A stretch of DNA of 64,000 nt from Sphingobium fuliginis. Its GTDB lineage: Bacteria > Pseudomonadota > Alphaproteobacteria > Sphingomonadales > Sphingomonadaceae. Under the pieces are notes generated by a model. The model worked only from the letters and a program-made list of their open reading frames with translations. It did not search any database and had not been told where the DNA came from. Location: contig NZ_SEON01000007.1 of assembly GCF_004152845.1 (NCBI RefSeq), forward strand, positions 1 to 64,000, given 5' to 3'. A program made the position numbers and the translations under genes. Positions 32,845 through 42,011 of this stretch are shown here, piece by piece. Numbering within the stretch: the first letter of the stretch is position 1; every line of letters starts with the position of its first letter.

Positions 32845-33543
32845 ATGATCGAACTGCGTCCCTTCGACAGCCTCGGCGGCGCCAATCACGGCTGGCTCGA
32901 TGCCAAGCATCATTTTTCCTTCGCCGGCTATCACGATCCCGCCCGCATGCACTGGGGCAATCTGCGCGTCTGGAACGACGACACCATCGCGCCCCAGACG
33001 GGCTTTCCGCCGCACCCGCACCGCGACATGGAAATCATCACCTATGTCCGCGAAGGCGCGATCACGCATCAGGACAGCCTGGGCAACAAGGGCCGGACAG
33101 AGGCCGGCGACGTCCAGGTGATGAGCGCGGGCACCGGCATCCGCCATTCGGAATATAATCTGGAGGATGTGACGACCCGGATCTTCCAGATCTGGATTCT
33201 GCCCACCCGCGACGGCGAAGCGCCAAGCTGGGGCGCCCGGCCCTTCCCCAAGGGCGACCGCGCCGGTCAGTTCGTCACCCTTGCCTCCGGCTACGACAAT
33301 GACAATGACGCCCTGCCGATCCGCACCGATGCGCGGGTGGTGGCGGCGACGCTGAAGGCCGGGGAGAGCGCGGAATATCCGATCGGCCGCGACCGCAAGG
33401 CCTATCTGGTGCCGGCGACCGGCGCGATCCGGATCGACGACGTGCGCGTCAACGCCCGCGACGGCGCGGCGATCAGCGACATGGACGTGATCCGCGTCAC
33501 CGCGATCGAGGACAGCGAGATCGTCCTGGTGGACGCGGCATAA
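32845..33543 (+). CDS. Pirin-family protein
   Basis: The 232-residue protein has the pirin double-cupin shape. PPHPHRDMEIITYVREGA and GIRHSEYNL contain the metal-binding histidines and Glu (HPHRDMEI and RHSE) of the first domain; the second domain (TLKAGESAEYPIGRDRKAYLV) lacks them. The start at 32845 has GAGGAGAC eight bases before; an ATG five codons earlier overlaps that site. Bacterial pirins include quercetinase-like and redox-sensing members; the role here is unknown. It is divergent from a LysR gene. Confidence 0.92.
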   Translation: MIELRPFDSLGGANHGWLDAKHHFSFAGYHDPARMHWGNLRVWNDDTIAPQTGFPPHPHRDMEIITYVREGAITHQDSLGNKGRTEAGDVQVMSAGTGIRHSEYNLEDVTTRIFQIWILPTRDGEAPSWGARPFPKGDRAGQFVTLASGYDNDNDALPIRTDARVVAATLKAGESAEYPIGRDRKAYLVPATGAIRIDDVRVNARDGAAISDMDVIRVTAIEDSEIVLVDAA

Positions 33544-33556
33544 CGAAAGCAGGAGC

Positions 33557-33580
33557 GGACGCGGCCCTTGGGCCGCGTCC
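33557..33580 (+). terminator. Terminator hairpin after pirin
   Basis: GGACGCGGCC, loop CTTG and GGCCGCGTCC form a perfect 10-bp stem 14 bp past the pirin stop, followed by CTTC. Confidence 0.7.
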
Positions 33581-33608
33581 CTTCACCCTGCGCAAGAGGA
33601 GGACGACC

Positions 33609-33926
33609 ATGCTGAATATCGCCCCGCCCGAGCTCAGCCCCGCAGAATGGCACGATGTGAAGGCTGCCCTGATCGCGGTGGCCGATTGCGGCTGCGGTGA
33701 TCCGGCGCCCGCCGGACCGCTGCGCGCGCGCCTTTCCCATGCGCTGAACGCGATCATCGGCGCGCCCCGGACCGCCCGCACGCCGCCCGCCGATCTTCTG
33801 CCCCTGCGCGATTTCCTGTGCGAGACCGGCCGCACGCGGCAGATTGCCGAACGGCACATGCCCGCCCTTTACGAAAGAGGCTTTTCCCGGCGGCAGATCG
33901 ATGCGCTGGCGCTCCTGGGCGCCTGA
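33609..33926 (+). CDS. Small protein of unknown function
   Basis: The 105-residue protein has a plausible start after CAAGAGGAGGACGACC and normal codon use. It contains a mid-protein VADCGCGDPAPAGPLRARL and a helical C-terminus (DFLCETGRTRQIAERH, then LYERGFSRRQIDALALLG). Four cysteines are spread through it. I do not recognise a family. It follows the pirin terminator, so it probably has its own promoter or depends on read-through. Confidence 0.65.
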   Translation: MLNIAPPELSPAEWHDVKAALIAVADCGCGDPAPAGPLRARLSHALNAIIGAPRTARTPPADLLPLRDFLCETGRTRQIAERHMPALYERGFSRRQIDALALLGA

Positions 33927-34247
33927 TTTCGTCGCAACGGCCCACAGCGGGAGCGCGGTCGAACCGGCGATGAAAAGCGCGTCCGAGCGATAGAGACACA
34001 ACGCGGCCCCCAGATGAGAGGGGTGGCCGCGACGAAGCCGTTGCGGCTGCCCTTCAAGCCGATCCTGCGATGCACCGGCGAAACGCCCTGCCCTGTCACG
34101 CCGCAACGACGCCGCCCGCATGGCGGCGGACACCCGGCGCAACCGCTTGCGAAAAATGCATTGACATGCACTTTTTATGCTTCTAGCGAATTATGCATCA
34201 CAGTATATATTTGAATAACAAACCCTTCCAGCGAGAGGAGACTTGGG
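33927..34247. other. Non-coding stretch with hairpin and candidate promoter
   Basis: No gene is supported. CGCGGCC (34002-34008) pairs with GGCCGCG (34025-34031), making a strong stem that could end the 33609 transcript. Further on, TGCAT-TGAC-ATGCA (34157-34170) is an inverted repeat overlapping TTGACA (34161-34166), a good -35 box for the TonB receptor gene; the -10 box is unclear. The last 60 bases are AT-rich, unlike the flanks. Confidence 0.5.
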
Positions 34248-37154
34248 ATGAAGCTGTCCGTTGCGTCCGCCACATGCGTCGGTGTGAGCTTGCTGGCACT
34301 TGTCGCTCCGGCCATGGCGCAGACCGCTCCCCAGGTCGACGGCGCCCAGCTCCGGTCGGAAGACCCGGCCGACGCCGGCACGGACGCCGGCGCCAGCGAC
34401 ATCATCGTCACCGGATCGCGCATCGTGCGCGACGGCTATACCGCGCCCACCCCCGTGACGGTCGCCACGACGGAGGATCTGGTCAAGGCGACGCCCACCA
34501 ACGTGCCCGATGCGCTCAACAAGCTGCCGCAGTTCCAGAACAGCTCCAGCCCCTCGCGCAGTTCCCACAACTTCGCCAACAGCGCCAGCCATGGCAATGT
34601 CCTCAACCTGCGCGGCGTCGGCGGCAACCGCACGCTGATCCTGTTCGACGGCATGCGCGTGCCGCCCACCACCTATCAGGGCACGGTCGACACCAATGTC
34701 ATCCCCAACGCCCTGCTCCAGCGCGTCGACATCGTGACGGCGGGCGCATCGGCCGCTTATGGGTCGGACGCCGTGGCGGGCGTCGTCAACTTCGTCCTCA
34801 ACCGCAAGTTCACCGGCCTCACCGGCAGCGTCCAGGCCGGCGTGTCGCAGCGCGGGGACAATGGCAATCAGCGCATCAGCCTGGCCGGCGGCATGGACCT
34901 GTTCGGCGGGCGCGGCCATCTGCTTCTGTCGGGCGAATATTATAATAATGACGGCATGCTGCGGTCCGACCGCAAGGGCGGCAACGCCAATTACGTCTAT
35001 GTCGGCAGCGTTCCGGGCAGCACAGCGGCGCCGGGCTCCAACGCCAATCCACGCATCCTTCAGGACAATATCCACCTGATCTTCGCCAGCGACAACGGCA
35101 AGATACTGGACGGCCCCTTCGCCAATTACCAGATCAACGGCGACGGCACGATCCGGCCCTTCGACAACGGCACGCCGACCGGAACGGCGGCGTTCAACAT
35201 CGGCGGCGACGGCTTCGTCATCCCGTCGGACGTCCATGCGGTCGCGCCGCTGCGCACCTACCAGACCTTCGGCCGGTTCAGCTACGATGTGACGGACGAC
35301 ATCAATGTCTTCGTGCAGGGCAATTTCACCCGCAGCGAACTCAGCTATATCAGCCAGTCCAATGCCTGGGTCGGTACGCAGAACGCCCCCGTCTTCCAGG
35401 GCAACCCCTTCATCCCCGCCCGGATCGAGGCGGCGCTGACCCCCGGCCAGCAGTTCAACATCGGCAAATATTCGGGCGACAGCGCGAAAAAGCCCTTCAC
35501 CCAGGAACGCACCGATTTCTGGATGGCGACGGCGGGCCTCGAAGGCAATCTGGGCGACGGCTGGAAATGGTCGGTCAACTATACCCATGGCAGTTCCAGG
35601 CACAGCGTCGACCAGCATGGCCTCTATGACTATCAGAAGGCCTATGCCGCGCTGGACGCCGTGCGCGACACCAACGGCAATATCGTCTGCCGCCCGACGC
35701 TGAGCGCCGATCCCGTCATCCGGGCGCGCTTCGCCGGATGCCAGCCGCTCAACATCTTCCTGACCGGCGACGCCTATACCAACCAGCCGGGCTATGATTA
35801 TGCGACCGGCACCATGTCCTATGACGCGCGGATCAAGCATGACGCCGCCGCGCTGCAGTTCCAGGGTTCGCCCTTCGAACTGCCGGGCGGTCCGGTAGAC
35901 ATCGTGGTCGGCGGCGAATGGCGCAAGCAGTCGCTGGACCTCACCAGCAACAGCGACCCCTCGCGGCTCGACACCGCCGCTGAACGCAGCGAATATTTCG
36001 CCGGCCTGCGCGGCGTGTCCTCGACCTCCCTCTTCTACTGGCTGACCAATGTGGGCCAGGCGCAGGGCAGCGTGACGGTCAAGGAAGCCTTCGGTGAAAT
36101 CAACCTGCCGATCGTCAGGGACATGCCGTTCCTCAACTCGCTGGAACTGAACGGCGCGGGCCGCATCACCGACTACAGCACGTCGGGCCAGGTCGAAACG
36201 TGGAAGGTCGGCCTCACCTGGAAGCCGGTACAGGACATATTGCTGCGCGGCACCATCTCCCGCGACATCCGCGCGCCCACCTTGTTCGACCTGTTCGCGG
36301 GCGACCAGAGCGGCATCGGGCTGCTGACCGATCCGGTGTCGGGCCAGAGCGGGAACGTCTCCACCGTGTCGGGCGGCAACCGCCTGCTCGATCCGGAAAA
36401 GGCGAAGACCAGAACCTTCGGTTTCGTGCTGACGCCGCGCTTCCTGCCCGGCTTCAGCCTGTCGGCAGACTATTTCAACCTGAAGATCGACGGCGCCATC
36501 GGCACGCTCGACACCACGCGGATCGTGCAGAACTGCGTCGCCAATGCCTCTGCGCCCGAATGCGCGCTGATCACCCGGCCAAGCCCGACCGCCTTCCCCA
36601 GCCTGGTCCGCATCGCGGCCGCCAATATCGCCAGGCTGGAAACGGCGGGCGTCGACATCGACGCCAGCTATGCGACGCGCCTTGGCAACGGCAATTTCAG
36701 CGCCCGCGCCTATGTGAGCTGGCTCGACAAATATGTGACGCGGCAGAGCGCGGCGGTGCCCGCCTATGACTCCGCGGGCTACGGCATCAACAATGGTCCC
36801 ATCGCCCGGCCGAAATGGCGCGGCACGCTGAACCTCAACTATGTCAGCGACGGCGGGCTCACCATCTTCGTCTCCGAACAATATACCGGTCCGGTGAAGG
36901 TGGGATCGCGCGAACCGAACAACAATTATTCCGGGGCGAAGGCGCCTTCGGTCTGGTACACCGACCTCACCATCAGCCAGAAGATCGAGGGTTGGGGCGG
37001 CAGCCTGGAACCGTTCATCACGATCAACAATCTGTTCGACCGCGATCCGCCGCTGGTGGCCGCCGATATTCCGGGCGTGAACCTGCCGACGATCATCTCC
37101 ACCTATGACACGGTGGGACGGGCGTTCACCGCCGGCGTCCGGTTCAAATTCTGA
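34248..37154 (+). CDS. TonB-dependent outer-membrane receptor
   Basis: The 968-residue protein has a signal peptide ending near AMAQT, then ASDIIVTGSRIVRDGY, a plug domain (LNLRGVGGNRTLILFDGMRV; VDIVTAGASAAYGSDAVAG) and a 22-strand barrel that ends with FTAGVRFKF, the usual aromatic last residue. GAGGAG precedes the ATG. It is followed by a hairpin and then a secreted carboxylesterase, so it probably takes up an ester or the product of one. It is not near a TonB or ExbB gene, and no copy of the GntR-locus motif lies before it. Confidence 0.94.
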   Translation: MKLSVASATCVGVSLLALVAPAMAQTAPQVDGAQLRSEDPADAGTDAGASDIIVTGSRIVRDGYTAPTPVTVATTEDLVKATPTNVPDALNKLPQFQNSSSPSRSSHNFANSASHGNVLNLRGVGGNRTLILFDGMRVPPTTYQGTVDTNVIPNALLQRVDIVTAGASAAYGSDAVAGVVNFVLNRKFTGLTGSVQAGVSQRGDNGNQRISLAGGMDLFGGRGHLLLSGEYYNNDGMLRSDRKGGNANYVYVGSVPGSTAAPGSNANPRILQDNIHLIFASDNGKILDGPFANYQINGDGTIRPFDNGTPTGTAAFNIGGDGFVIPSDVHAVAPLRTYQTFGRFSYDVTDDINVFVQGNFTRSELSYISQSNAWVGTQNAPVFQGNPFIPARIEAALTPGQQFNIGKYSGDSAKKPFTQERTDFWMATAGLEGNLGDGWKWSVNYTHGSSRHSVDQHGLYDYQKAYAALDAVRDTNGNIVCRPTLSADPVIRARFAGCQPLNIFLTGDAYTNQPGYDYATGTMSYDARIKHDAAALQFQGSPFELPGGPVDIVVGGEWRKQSLDLTSNSDPSRLDTAAERSEYFAGLRGVSSTSLFYWLTNVGQAQGSVTVKEAFGEINLPIVRDMPFLNSLELNGAGRITDYSTSGQVETWKVGLTWKPVQDILLRGTISRDIRAPTLFDLFAGDQSGIGLLTDPVSGQSGNVSTVSGGNRLLDPEKAKTRTFGFVLTPRFLPGFSLSADYFNLKIDGAIGTLDTTRIVQNCVANASAPECALITRPSPTAFPSLVRIAAANIARLETAGVDIDASYATRLGNGNFSARAYVSWLDKYVTRQSAAVPAYDSAGYGINNGPIARPKWRGTLNLNYVSDGGLTIFVSEQYTGPVKVGSREPNNNYSGAKAPSVWYTDLTISQKIEGWGGSLEPFITINNLFDRDPPLVAADIPGVNLPTIISTYDTVGRAFTAGVRFKF

Positions 37155-37159
37155 TCACG

Positions 37160-37194
37160 GGGCGGGCGGCGCACCGAAGGGACGCCGCCCGCCC
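37160..37194 (+). terminator. Strong hairpin between receptor and esterase
   Basis: GGGCGGGCGGCG, an 11-base loop and CGCCGCCCGCCC form a 12-bp stem six bases after the receptor stop. No U-run follows, and the esterase starts 18 bp later, so it may set the relative dose of the two genes rather than stop transcription fully. Confidence 0.6.
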
Positions 37195-37212
37195 TTCATG
37201 GGGAGAGATGGG

Positions 37213-38754
37213 GTGAAGGCAGCAGCATTTCTGGCGGGCGCCGCCTGCCTTTCGCTGGTCGGCGGCAGCCTGGTCGCGGCGGCTCCGGCAGGTCCGGTGG
37301 TGGCGACCGCATCCGGACCCGTGCGCGGCGTGGCGCAGGGCGAAGGCGGCGTCTTCAAGGGCATCCCCTTCGCCCGGACGACCGGCGGCGACCATCGCTG
37401 GACGCCGCCGCACCCTGCCGCCCCCTGGACCACCCCTCGCGACGCCTCCCGCTTCGGCCCGATCTGCCCGCAGCCCGAGACCCCCCATGAACGCGGCGCT
37501 CCGCAAAGCGAGGACTGCCTGTCGATCAATGTCGCCACCCCCTCGTTCGACGGCAGGATGCCGGTTCTGGTGCTGATCCATGGCGGCGCCTTCTTCGTGG
37601 GTTCCGGCGCGGAACTGTTCGACGATGCCGCCCGGATCTATAACCGGCGCGGCATATTGGTGGTGTCGCTCAACTATCGGCTGGGGCGGCTCGGCTTCTT
37701 CTCGCACCCCGGCCTGCGCGCGGAGCAGCCGGGGGCGCCGACCGGCAATTACTGGCTGATGGACCAGGTCGCCGGTCTGAACTGGGTGCGCGACAATATC
37801 GCGCGCTTCGGCGGCGATCCGGACAAGGTCACGATCATGGGCTGCTCGGCGGGCGGCTCCAGCATCAACGCGCTGGTCGCCTCGCCCCAATCGCGCGGCC
37901 TGTTCGCCCGCGCCAGCGCGCATAGCGGCGGCGGCATCAACAATGCGACCCGTCTGCAGGCGCAGGCGGAGCGGGAGGGGGTCGCCTTCGCCGCGCGCGC
38001 GGGCGTGACCGGCGAGGGCAAAGAGGCCATCGCCGCCCTGCGCAGGCTCGATCCGGCGGCAGTCATGGCGGCCGATCCCGGCCCCCCCAATTTCGGCGCG
38101 GTGGTCGACGGCGAGATGATCCCGGAGGAAACCGCCATCGCCTTCGCCAGGGGGCATATCGCCCGCGTCCCCTATATCGCCGGCTCCACCAGCAATGAAG
38201 CGAGCATCTTCGGCCTGATGGGCTTTGACGAAAGGGTGCTGAAGGACCGCTTCGGCATCGACATGGCGGCGGTGCGGAAGGTCTATGATCCGCAGGGCAG
38301 GCTGCCCCCGGCGGAACTGCTGCGGCAGGTGCAGACCGACTTCATCTTCACCGCGGCGGCGACCGCGACGGCGGCTCTCGCGGGGCGCTGGCAGCCAAGC
38401 TGGTCCTATCATTTCGCCTATGTCCCGCCCGCCGAGCGCGGCAAGGCGGCGGGCGCGCCGCATTGCGCCGATTTCGGCTATACGCTGGGCGCGGCCAAGG
38501 CGTCGCAGGGCGCCGAAAATGCGCGTCTGGCCGCGATGATGCAGGATTATTGGGCGCATTTCATCAAGGACGGCGACCCCAACGGCCTTGGGTCGGGCAA
38601 CAGGGCTCTGCCGCGCTGGACGGAATATGAAGGCCCTCATCGCGGCCCGCTGCTGATCGACCGCAGGACCGCCGTCGCCCCCGATTTCCGGGCTGGGCAG
38701 ATCGCCTATTGGTGGCGACTCTGGGCCGACCGCACCGGCCAGACCCTGCCCTGA
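37213..38754 (+). CDS. Secreted type-B carboxylesterase
   Basis: The 513-residue protein has a signal peptide ending near VAAAPAG and the carboxylesterase/cholinesterase core: GVFKGIPFA, EDCLSINVATP, LVLIHGGAFFVGSG and GGDPDKVTIMGCSAGGSS with the nucleophile Ser. The elbow reads GCSAG where the family usually has GESAG. STSNEASIF has the acid and GAPHCADFGYTL the His. A GTG at 37213 fits GGGGAGAG six bases earlier; an in-frame ATG at 37198 is the alternative. It lies directly after a TonB receptor gene, so it should hydrolyse an ester in the periplasm in connection with uptake. Confidence 0.9.
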   Translation: MKAAAFLAGAACLSLVGGSLVAAAPAGPVVATASGPVRGVAQGEGGVFKGIPFARTTGGDHRWTPPHPAAPWTTPRDASRFGPICPQPETPHERGAPQSEDCLSINVATPSFDGRMPVLVLIHGGAFFVGSGAELFDDAARIYNRRGILVVSLNYRLGRLGFFSHPGLRAEQPGAPTGNYWLMDQVAGLNWVRDNIARFGGDPDKVTIMGCSAGGSSINALVASPQSRGLFARASAHSGGGINNATRLQAQAEREGVAFAARAGVTGEGKEAIAALRRLDPAAVMAADPGPPNFGAVVDGEMIPEETAIAFARGHIARVPYIAGSTSNEASIFGLMGFDERVLKDRFGIDMAAVRKVYDPQGRLPPAELLRQVQTDFIFTAAATATAALAGRWQPSWSYHFAYVPPAERGKAAGAPHCADFGYTLGAAKASQGAENARLAAMMQDYWAHFIKDGDPNGLGSGNRALPRWTEYEGPHRGPLLIDRRTAVAPDFRAGQIAYWWRLWADRTGQTLP

Positions 38755-38806
38755 GCGAAGGAAGACGATGGCGCGTCGTCCGATCTGACGCAGCGTCCTC
38801 CTGGCC

Positions 38807-39460
38807 TCAGCCAATGGGTCCGATGCGGACGGACCCGCCGGTGGCAGGAGCCGCGCCAAGGCCGCGATAGTCGACAATGGCGGGATGCGGGGTCTCCATC
38901 GGCCGGTGATGGGTCGCGGTGACGACCAGGATGCTTGCGCCCGCACGCTCCGCCGCCATGATCCCCGCCACCGAATCCTCGATCACCAGACAGCGGTCCG
39001 CCGTCGTTCCCAGACGCTCGGCGGCCAGATGGAAGCAGTCCGGGGCGGGCTTGCCGCGTTCCACATCCTCCGCCGCGATCAGCAGCGGCGGAACGGGCAG
39101 CCCAGCGGCCAGGATGCGGCGCAGCGCAAGCTGCCGCGGGGCTGAGGTGACGACGGCCCAGCGGCAATCGGCCAGCGCCGCGAGAAACGCCGCCGCGCCC
39201 TCGATCGCCTCGATCCCGTCGACCGTATCGATCTCCGCCTGGGTGACGAGCGCCGCCTCCGCCACCGGATCGACGCCGGGCAGGCCCAGCCGCCCGATCG
39301 TCTCCACCGACTGCACGCCATGGACGGTCGGCAGGAAAGCGTCGACATCCAGTCCATGGCGCAGCGCCCATTCGCCCCAGACCCGTTCCGCCACCTTGAT
39401 GGAGTTCAGGATCGTGCCGTCCATGTCGAGCAGAACCGCATCCACGGACCTGTGTTCCAT
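38807..39460 (-). CDS. HAD-superfamily phosphatase (subfamily IA)
   Basis: The 217-residue protein shows all four HAD motifs: LLDMDGTILNS, VVTSAPRQLA, GKPAPDCFHLAAE and LVIEDSVAGIMAA. The cap domain lies between motifs I and II (residues about 20-90). It is like small-molecule phosphatases acting on sugar phosphates or glycerol-3-phosphate. The start at 39460 (MEHRSVD) has AAGGA upstream; an ATG four codons earlier (39472) is also possible. It converges on the esterase gene. Confidence 0.88.
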   Translation of the reverse strand: MEHRSVDAVLLDMDGTILNSIKVAERVWGEWALRHGLDVDAFLPTVHGVQSVETIGRLGLPGVDPVAEAALVTQAEIDTVDGIEAIEGAAAFLAALADCRWAVVTSAPRQLALRRILAAGLPVPPLLIAAEDVERGKPAPDCFHLAAERLGTTADRCLVIEDSVAGIMAAERAGASILVVTATHHRPMETPHPAIVDYRGLGAAPATGGSVRIGPIG

Positions 39461-39588
39461 CGGCACCGCCATCCTTGCGAAAAGACCATGCGGGCGGACC
39501 GGCATCCGCCCCCCGACCGCCTCCTACACAGGACCGCCGCGAAACGCACGCCCGTTTCGATCCGGCGGCTCGCCGCCGGATCGCCAGG

Positions 39589-40068
39589 TCACTTCGCCGT
39601 CGTCTCGACCCTGGCGTGGCTGCCCTCCTCGCTCGGGCGTATCCTGCCGCCGAACAGCATCTTGAGCTTTCCGGTCAGCGACACGTCCGCCTCCCACAAC
39701 TCCGCCTCGTCGATGTCGAAGCGCAGCAGGGCCAGATTGGGGTCCGACCTGCCGCCCGGAAACCACGCTTCGACCGTCGTCGACCACAGCTTGTCGATCA
39801 TCGCCGGATCATTGTCGATGCGCGCGCGACCGGCGAAACAGGCGAAGAAATCGTGCCCCTTGGAAACGAACTGGCCCATCGCCGCGCCGCCGCCGGCCAG
39901 ACGGTTGTCCTTGCCCACGAAGAACCACAGCGTATCCACCTGGTCCTTGTCCAACTGGACGGTCAGCGGCTCGCTATGCTGCCCGCTGCCGGTCAGGCCC
40001 AGCATCATGAAGGGGCTGTCCGACATGCGATCCCACAGATGTTCCTTCAGCTTATGCGCATCGCTCAT
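39589..40068 (-). CDS. PNPOx-like general stress protein
   Basis: The 159-residue protein has the split-barrel flavin fold of the general stress protein 26 group: SDSPFMMLGLTGSGQHSEPL, TLWFFVGKDNRLA, DFFACFAGRARIDND and TTVEAWFPGG. Such proteins bind FMN or FAD but have no fixed reaction. Three ATGs are close together; the last (40068) is best spaced from CGGGAG. It has no partner in the same operon. Confidence 0.88.
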   Translation of the reverse strand: MSDAHKLKEHLWDRMSDSPFMMLGLTGSGQHSEPLTVQLDKDQVDTLWFFVGKDNRLAGGGAAMGQFVSKGHDFFACFAGRARIDNDPAMIDKLWSTTVEAWFPGGRSDPNLALLRFDIDEAELWEADVSLTGKLKMLFGGRIRPSEEGSHARVETTAK

Positions 40069-40206
40069 GATCATCATCTCCCGATTATGGAACGGACTAT
40101 ACGAATGGCGGGCGCGAAGGGTCCGCCCGCGCGGCGGGATGAAGCCGATCCGCCGCCCGGGCGTTGTCCCTCCAATGCAGGGAAGAAGGGAAGGAGAAGA
40201 AGTCAG

Positions 40207-40971
40207 ATGACGATCCGCTGGCCCGCCCAATTGATCATCGCGCGCCATGGCCAGAGCGCTGGCAATGTCGCGCGGGACGCCGCTCATGAAGCGGCGGCCG
40301 ACCGCATCGCCCTGTCCATCCGCGATGCCGACGTGCCGCTGAGCGATCTGGGGCGGGAACAGGCCGCTTCGCTCGGCCGCTGGTTCGCGCGCCAGCCAGA
40401 GGATTGCCGTCCGGATGTGCTGCTGTCCTCCCCCTATTTGCGCGCCTGCCAGACCGCCCGGCTCTTCCGCGACCATGGCGGCGCGGCGGGGGAGGAGCCG
40501 ATCTGCTTCGACGAGCGGCTTCGCGAAAAGGAGTTCGGCATATTGGACGGCCTCACCACCGGCGGCATCCGCAACATCTTCCCCGACCAGGCCGAATTCC
40601 GCCGCCTGCTGGGAAAATTCTATCATCGCCCGCCCGGCGGAGAGAGCTGGTGCGACGTCATCCTTCGCCTGCGGTCGGTGATGGACACCATCTCGCTCCA
40701 CTATGCCGGGCGGCGGGTGATGATCTTCAGCCATCAGGTCGTGGTGCTGTGCATGCGCTATATATTGGAGAGCCTCACGGAAACCGAGATTCTCGCCATC
40801 GACGCGAAGGGTGACGTCGCGAACTGCGCCGTGACCGATTATCGGCTGGAGGCGGATGCGGGCCGCGACGGCCGGCTGGTCCTTCAGCGCTACAATGTCA
40901 CCGCGCCGATGGAGGAGGACCGCACGCCCGTCACCAAGGCGCCCGACGCCATTGCGGGAGCGCGCGGATGA
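40207..40971 (+). CDS. Histidine phosphatase-family protein
   Basis: The 254-residue protein has the phosphoglycerate-mutase-like core: LIIARHGQSAGN (catalytic His in RHG), LLSSPYLRACQTA, FDERLREKEFGILDG (acid) and MIFSHQVVVLCMRY (second His). It belongs to the broad-specificity phosphatase branch. Its stop overlaps the start of NAD(P)H-hydrate dehydratase by ATGA, so the two proteins are made together, but the link between their activities is not clear. Confidence 0.9.
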   Translation: MTIRWPAQLIIARHGQSAGNVARDAAHEAAADRIALSIRDADVPLSDLGREQAASLGRWFARQPEDCRPDVLLSSPYLRACQTARLFRDHGGAAGEEPICFDERLREKEFGILDGLTTGGIRNIFPDQAEFRRLLGKFYHRPPGGESWCDVILRLRSVMDTISLHYAGRRVMIFSHQVVVLCMRYILESLTETEILAIDAKGDVANCAVTDYRLEADAGRDGRLVLQRYNVTAPMEEDRTPVTKAPDAIAGARG

Positions 40972-41870
40972 GCCCGCCACGGATCGATCGCCGCTGGCTG
41001 CGCGACCATCCGCTGCCGGGGCTCGCGGACGCATCGGACAAGAATGAGCGCGGCCGCGTGGTTGTGATCGGCGGCGCCGAATTCGTCCCCGGCGCCCTGC
41101 GCCTGACGGGGGAGGCAGCGCTCAGGGCGGGGGCCGGCAAGGTGCAGCTGGCGACGGTCCAGTCGGTCGCGACCGCGCTGGGCGTGCTGGTGCCCGAGGC
41201 GTCGATGCTGGCGCTGCCGTCCGACCGCAATGGCGAGATCGCCGCCCAGGCCGTGGCCATGCTGGAGGACCATGTCGGACGATGCGACGCCATGGTCCTG
41301 GGACCGGGGATGAGCGTCAGCGACCGCACCGACACGCTGGTGGCGCGCCTGCTCGCGTCCCCGCGCCAGGGCCTTGGCGTCGTGCTGGATGCGGCGGCGC
41401 TGACCTCCGCCCGCGACCTGGCCCCCGTCATCGCCAGCCATGAGGGCCGCGTGATCATGACGCCCCATCGCGGGGAGATGGCGATCTTCGCGGGGATGGA
41501 TGAAGCCGCCGTCGCCGCCGATCCCGAAGGCGTCGCAGCCGACATGGCCGGCCGCTTCCGGTCGGTCATCCTGCTCAAGGGGCAGGAAAGCATATTGGCC
41601 GATCCGTCCGGCCGGCTGCTCCGCTTCGACGGGGGCTGCGTAGGCCTGGCCACGGCGGGATCGGGCGATGTTCTGGCGGGCATCATCGGCGGCCTGCTGG
41701 CGCGTGGGGCCGATCCGTTCCGCGCCGCGGCCTGGGGCTGCTGGCTGCACGGGGCGGCGGGACGGGCGCTGTCGGAAGAGATCGGCAGGATCGGTTTCCT
41801 GGCGCGCGAACTCGCCGCCGTCGTCCCCCGCCTGCTGGATGAGACGATGACCGCGCCGCAGAATAGGTGA
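40968..41870 (+). CDS. nnrD: ADP/ATP-dependent NAD(P)H-hydrate dehydratase
   Basis: The 300-residue protein is the ribokinase-like dehydratase that repairs hydrated NADH and NADPH. Typical pieces are DKNERGRVVVIGG, GAGKVQLATVQSVA, DAMVLGPGMS, IMTPHRGEMAIFAG, LLKGQESILADP and the nucleotide site CVGLATAGSGDVLAGIIGG. Many bacteria have it fused to the NnrE epimerase domain; here it is alone. The ATG overlaps the stop of the histidine phosphatase. This is a cytoplasmic metabolite-repair function. Confidence 0.92.
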   Translation: MSPPRIDRRWLRDHPLPGLADASDKNERGRVVVIGGAEFVPGALRLTGEAALRAGAGKVQLATVQSVATALGVLVPEASMLALPSDRNGEIAAQAVAMLEDHVGRCDAMVLGPGMSVSDRTDTLVARLLASPRQGLGVVLDAAALTSARDLAPVIASHEGRVIMTPHRGEMAIFAGMDEAAVAADPEGVAADMAGRFRSVILLKGQESILADPSGRLLRFDGGCVGLATAGSGDVLAGIIGGLLARGADPFRAAAWGCWLHGAAGRALSEEIGRIGFLARELAAVVPRLLDETMTAPQNR

Positions 41871-42011
41871 GACGGAAGCGGACTTCGCTTCGCTGCCGCC
41901 GTCCCGCCTCATCCCGGCCGGGCCATGGGACCAAAGGCCGGAGAGAAGAGGCTGGCCGCCGGCAGGCCCTGCTGATAAGCCATTGGCCGGGCCTCCATGC
42001 CCTGGGGAGAC

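Noticed and set aside
34157..34170. TGCAT-TGAC-ATGCA as an operator for the second TonB receptor
   Set aside because: It overlaps a good -35 box, but there is only one copy, so a specific regulator cannot be argued.
33869..34171. A 100-codon minus-strand frame in the gap before the second TonB receptor
   Set aside because: Its content is Cys- and Arg-rich with no start signal, and a strong hairpin runs through it.
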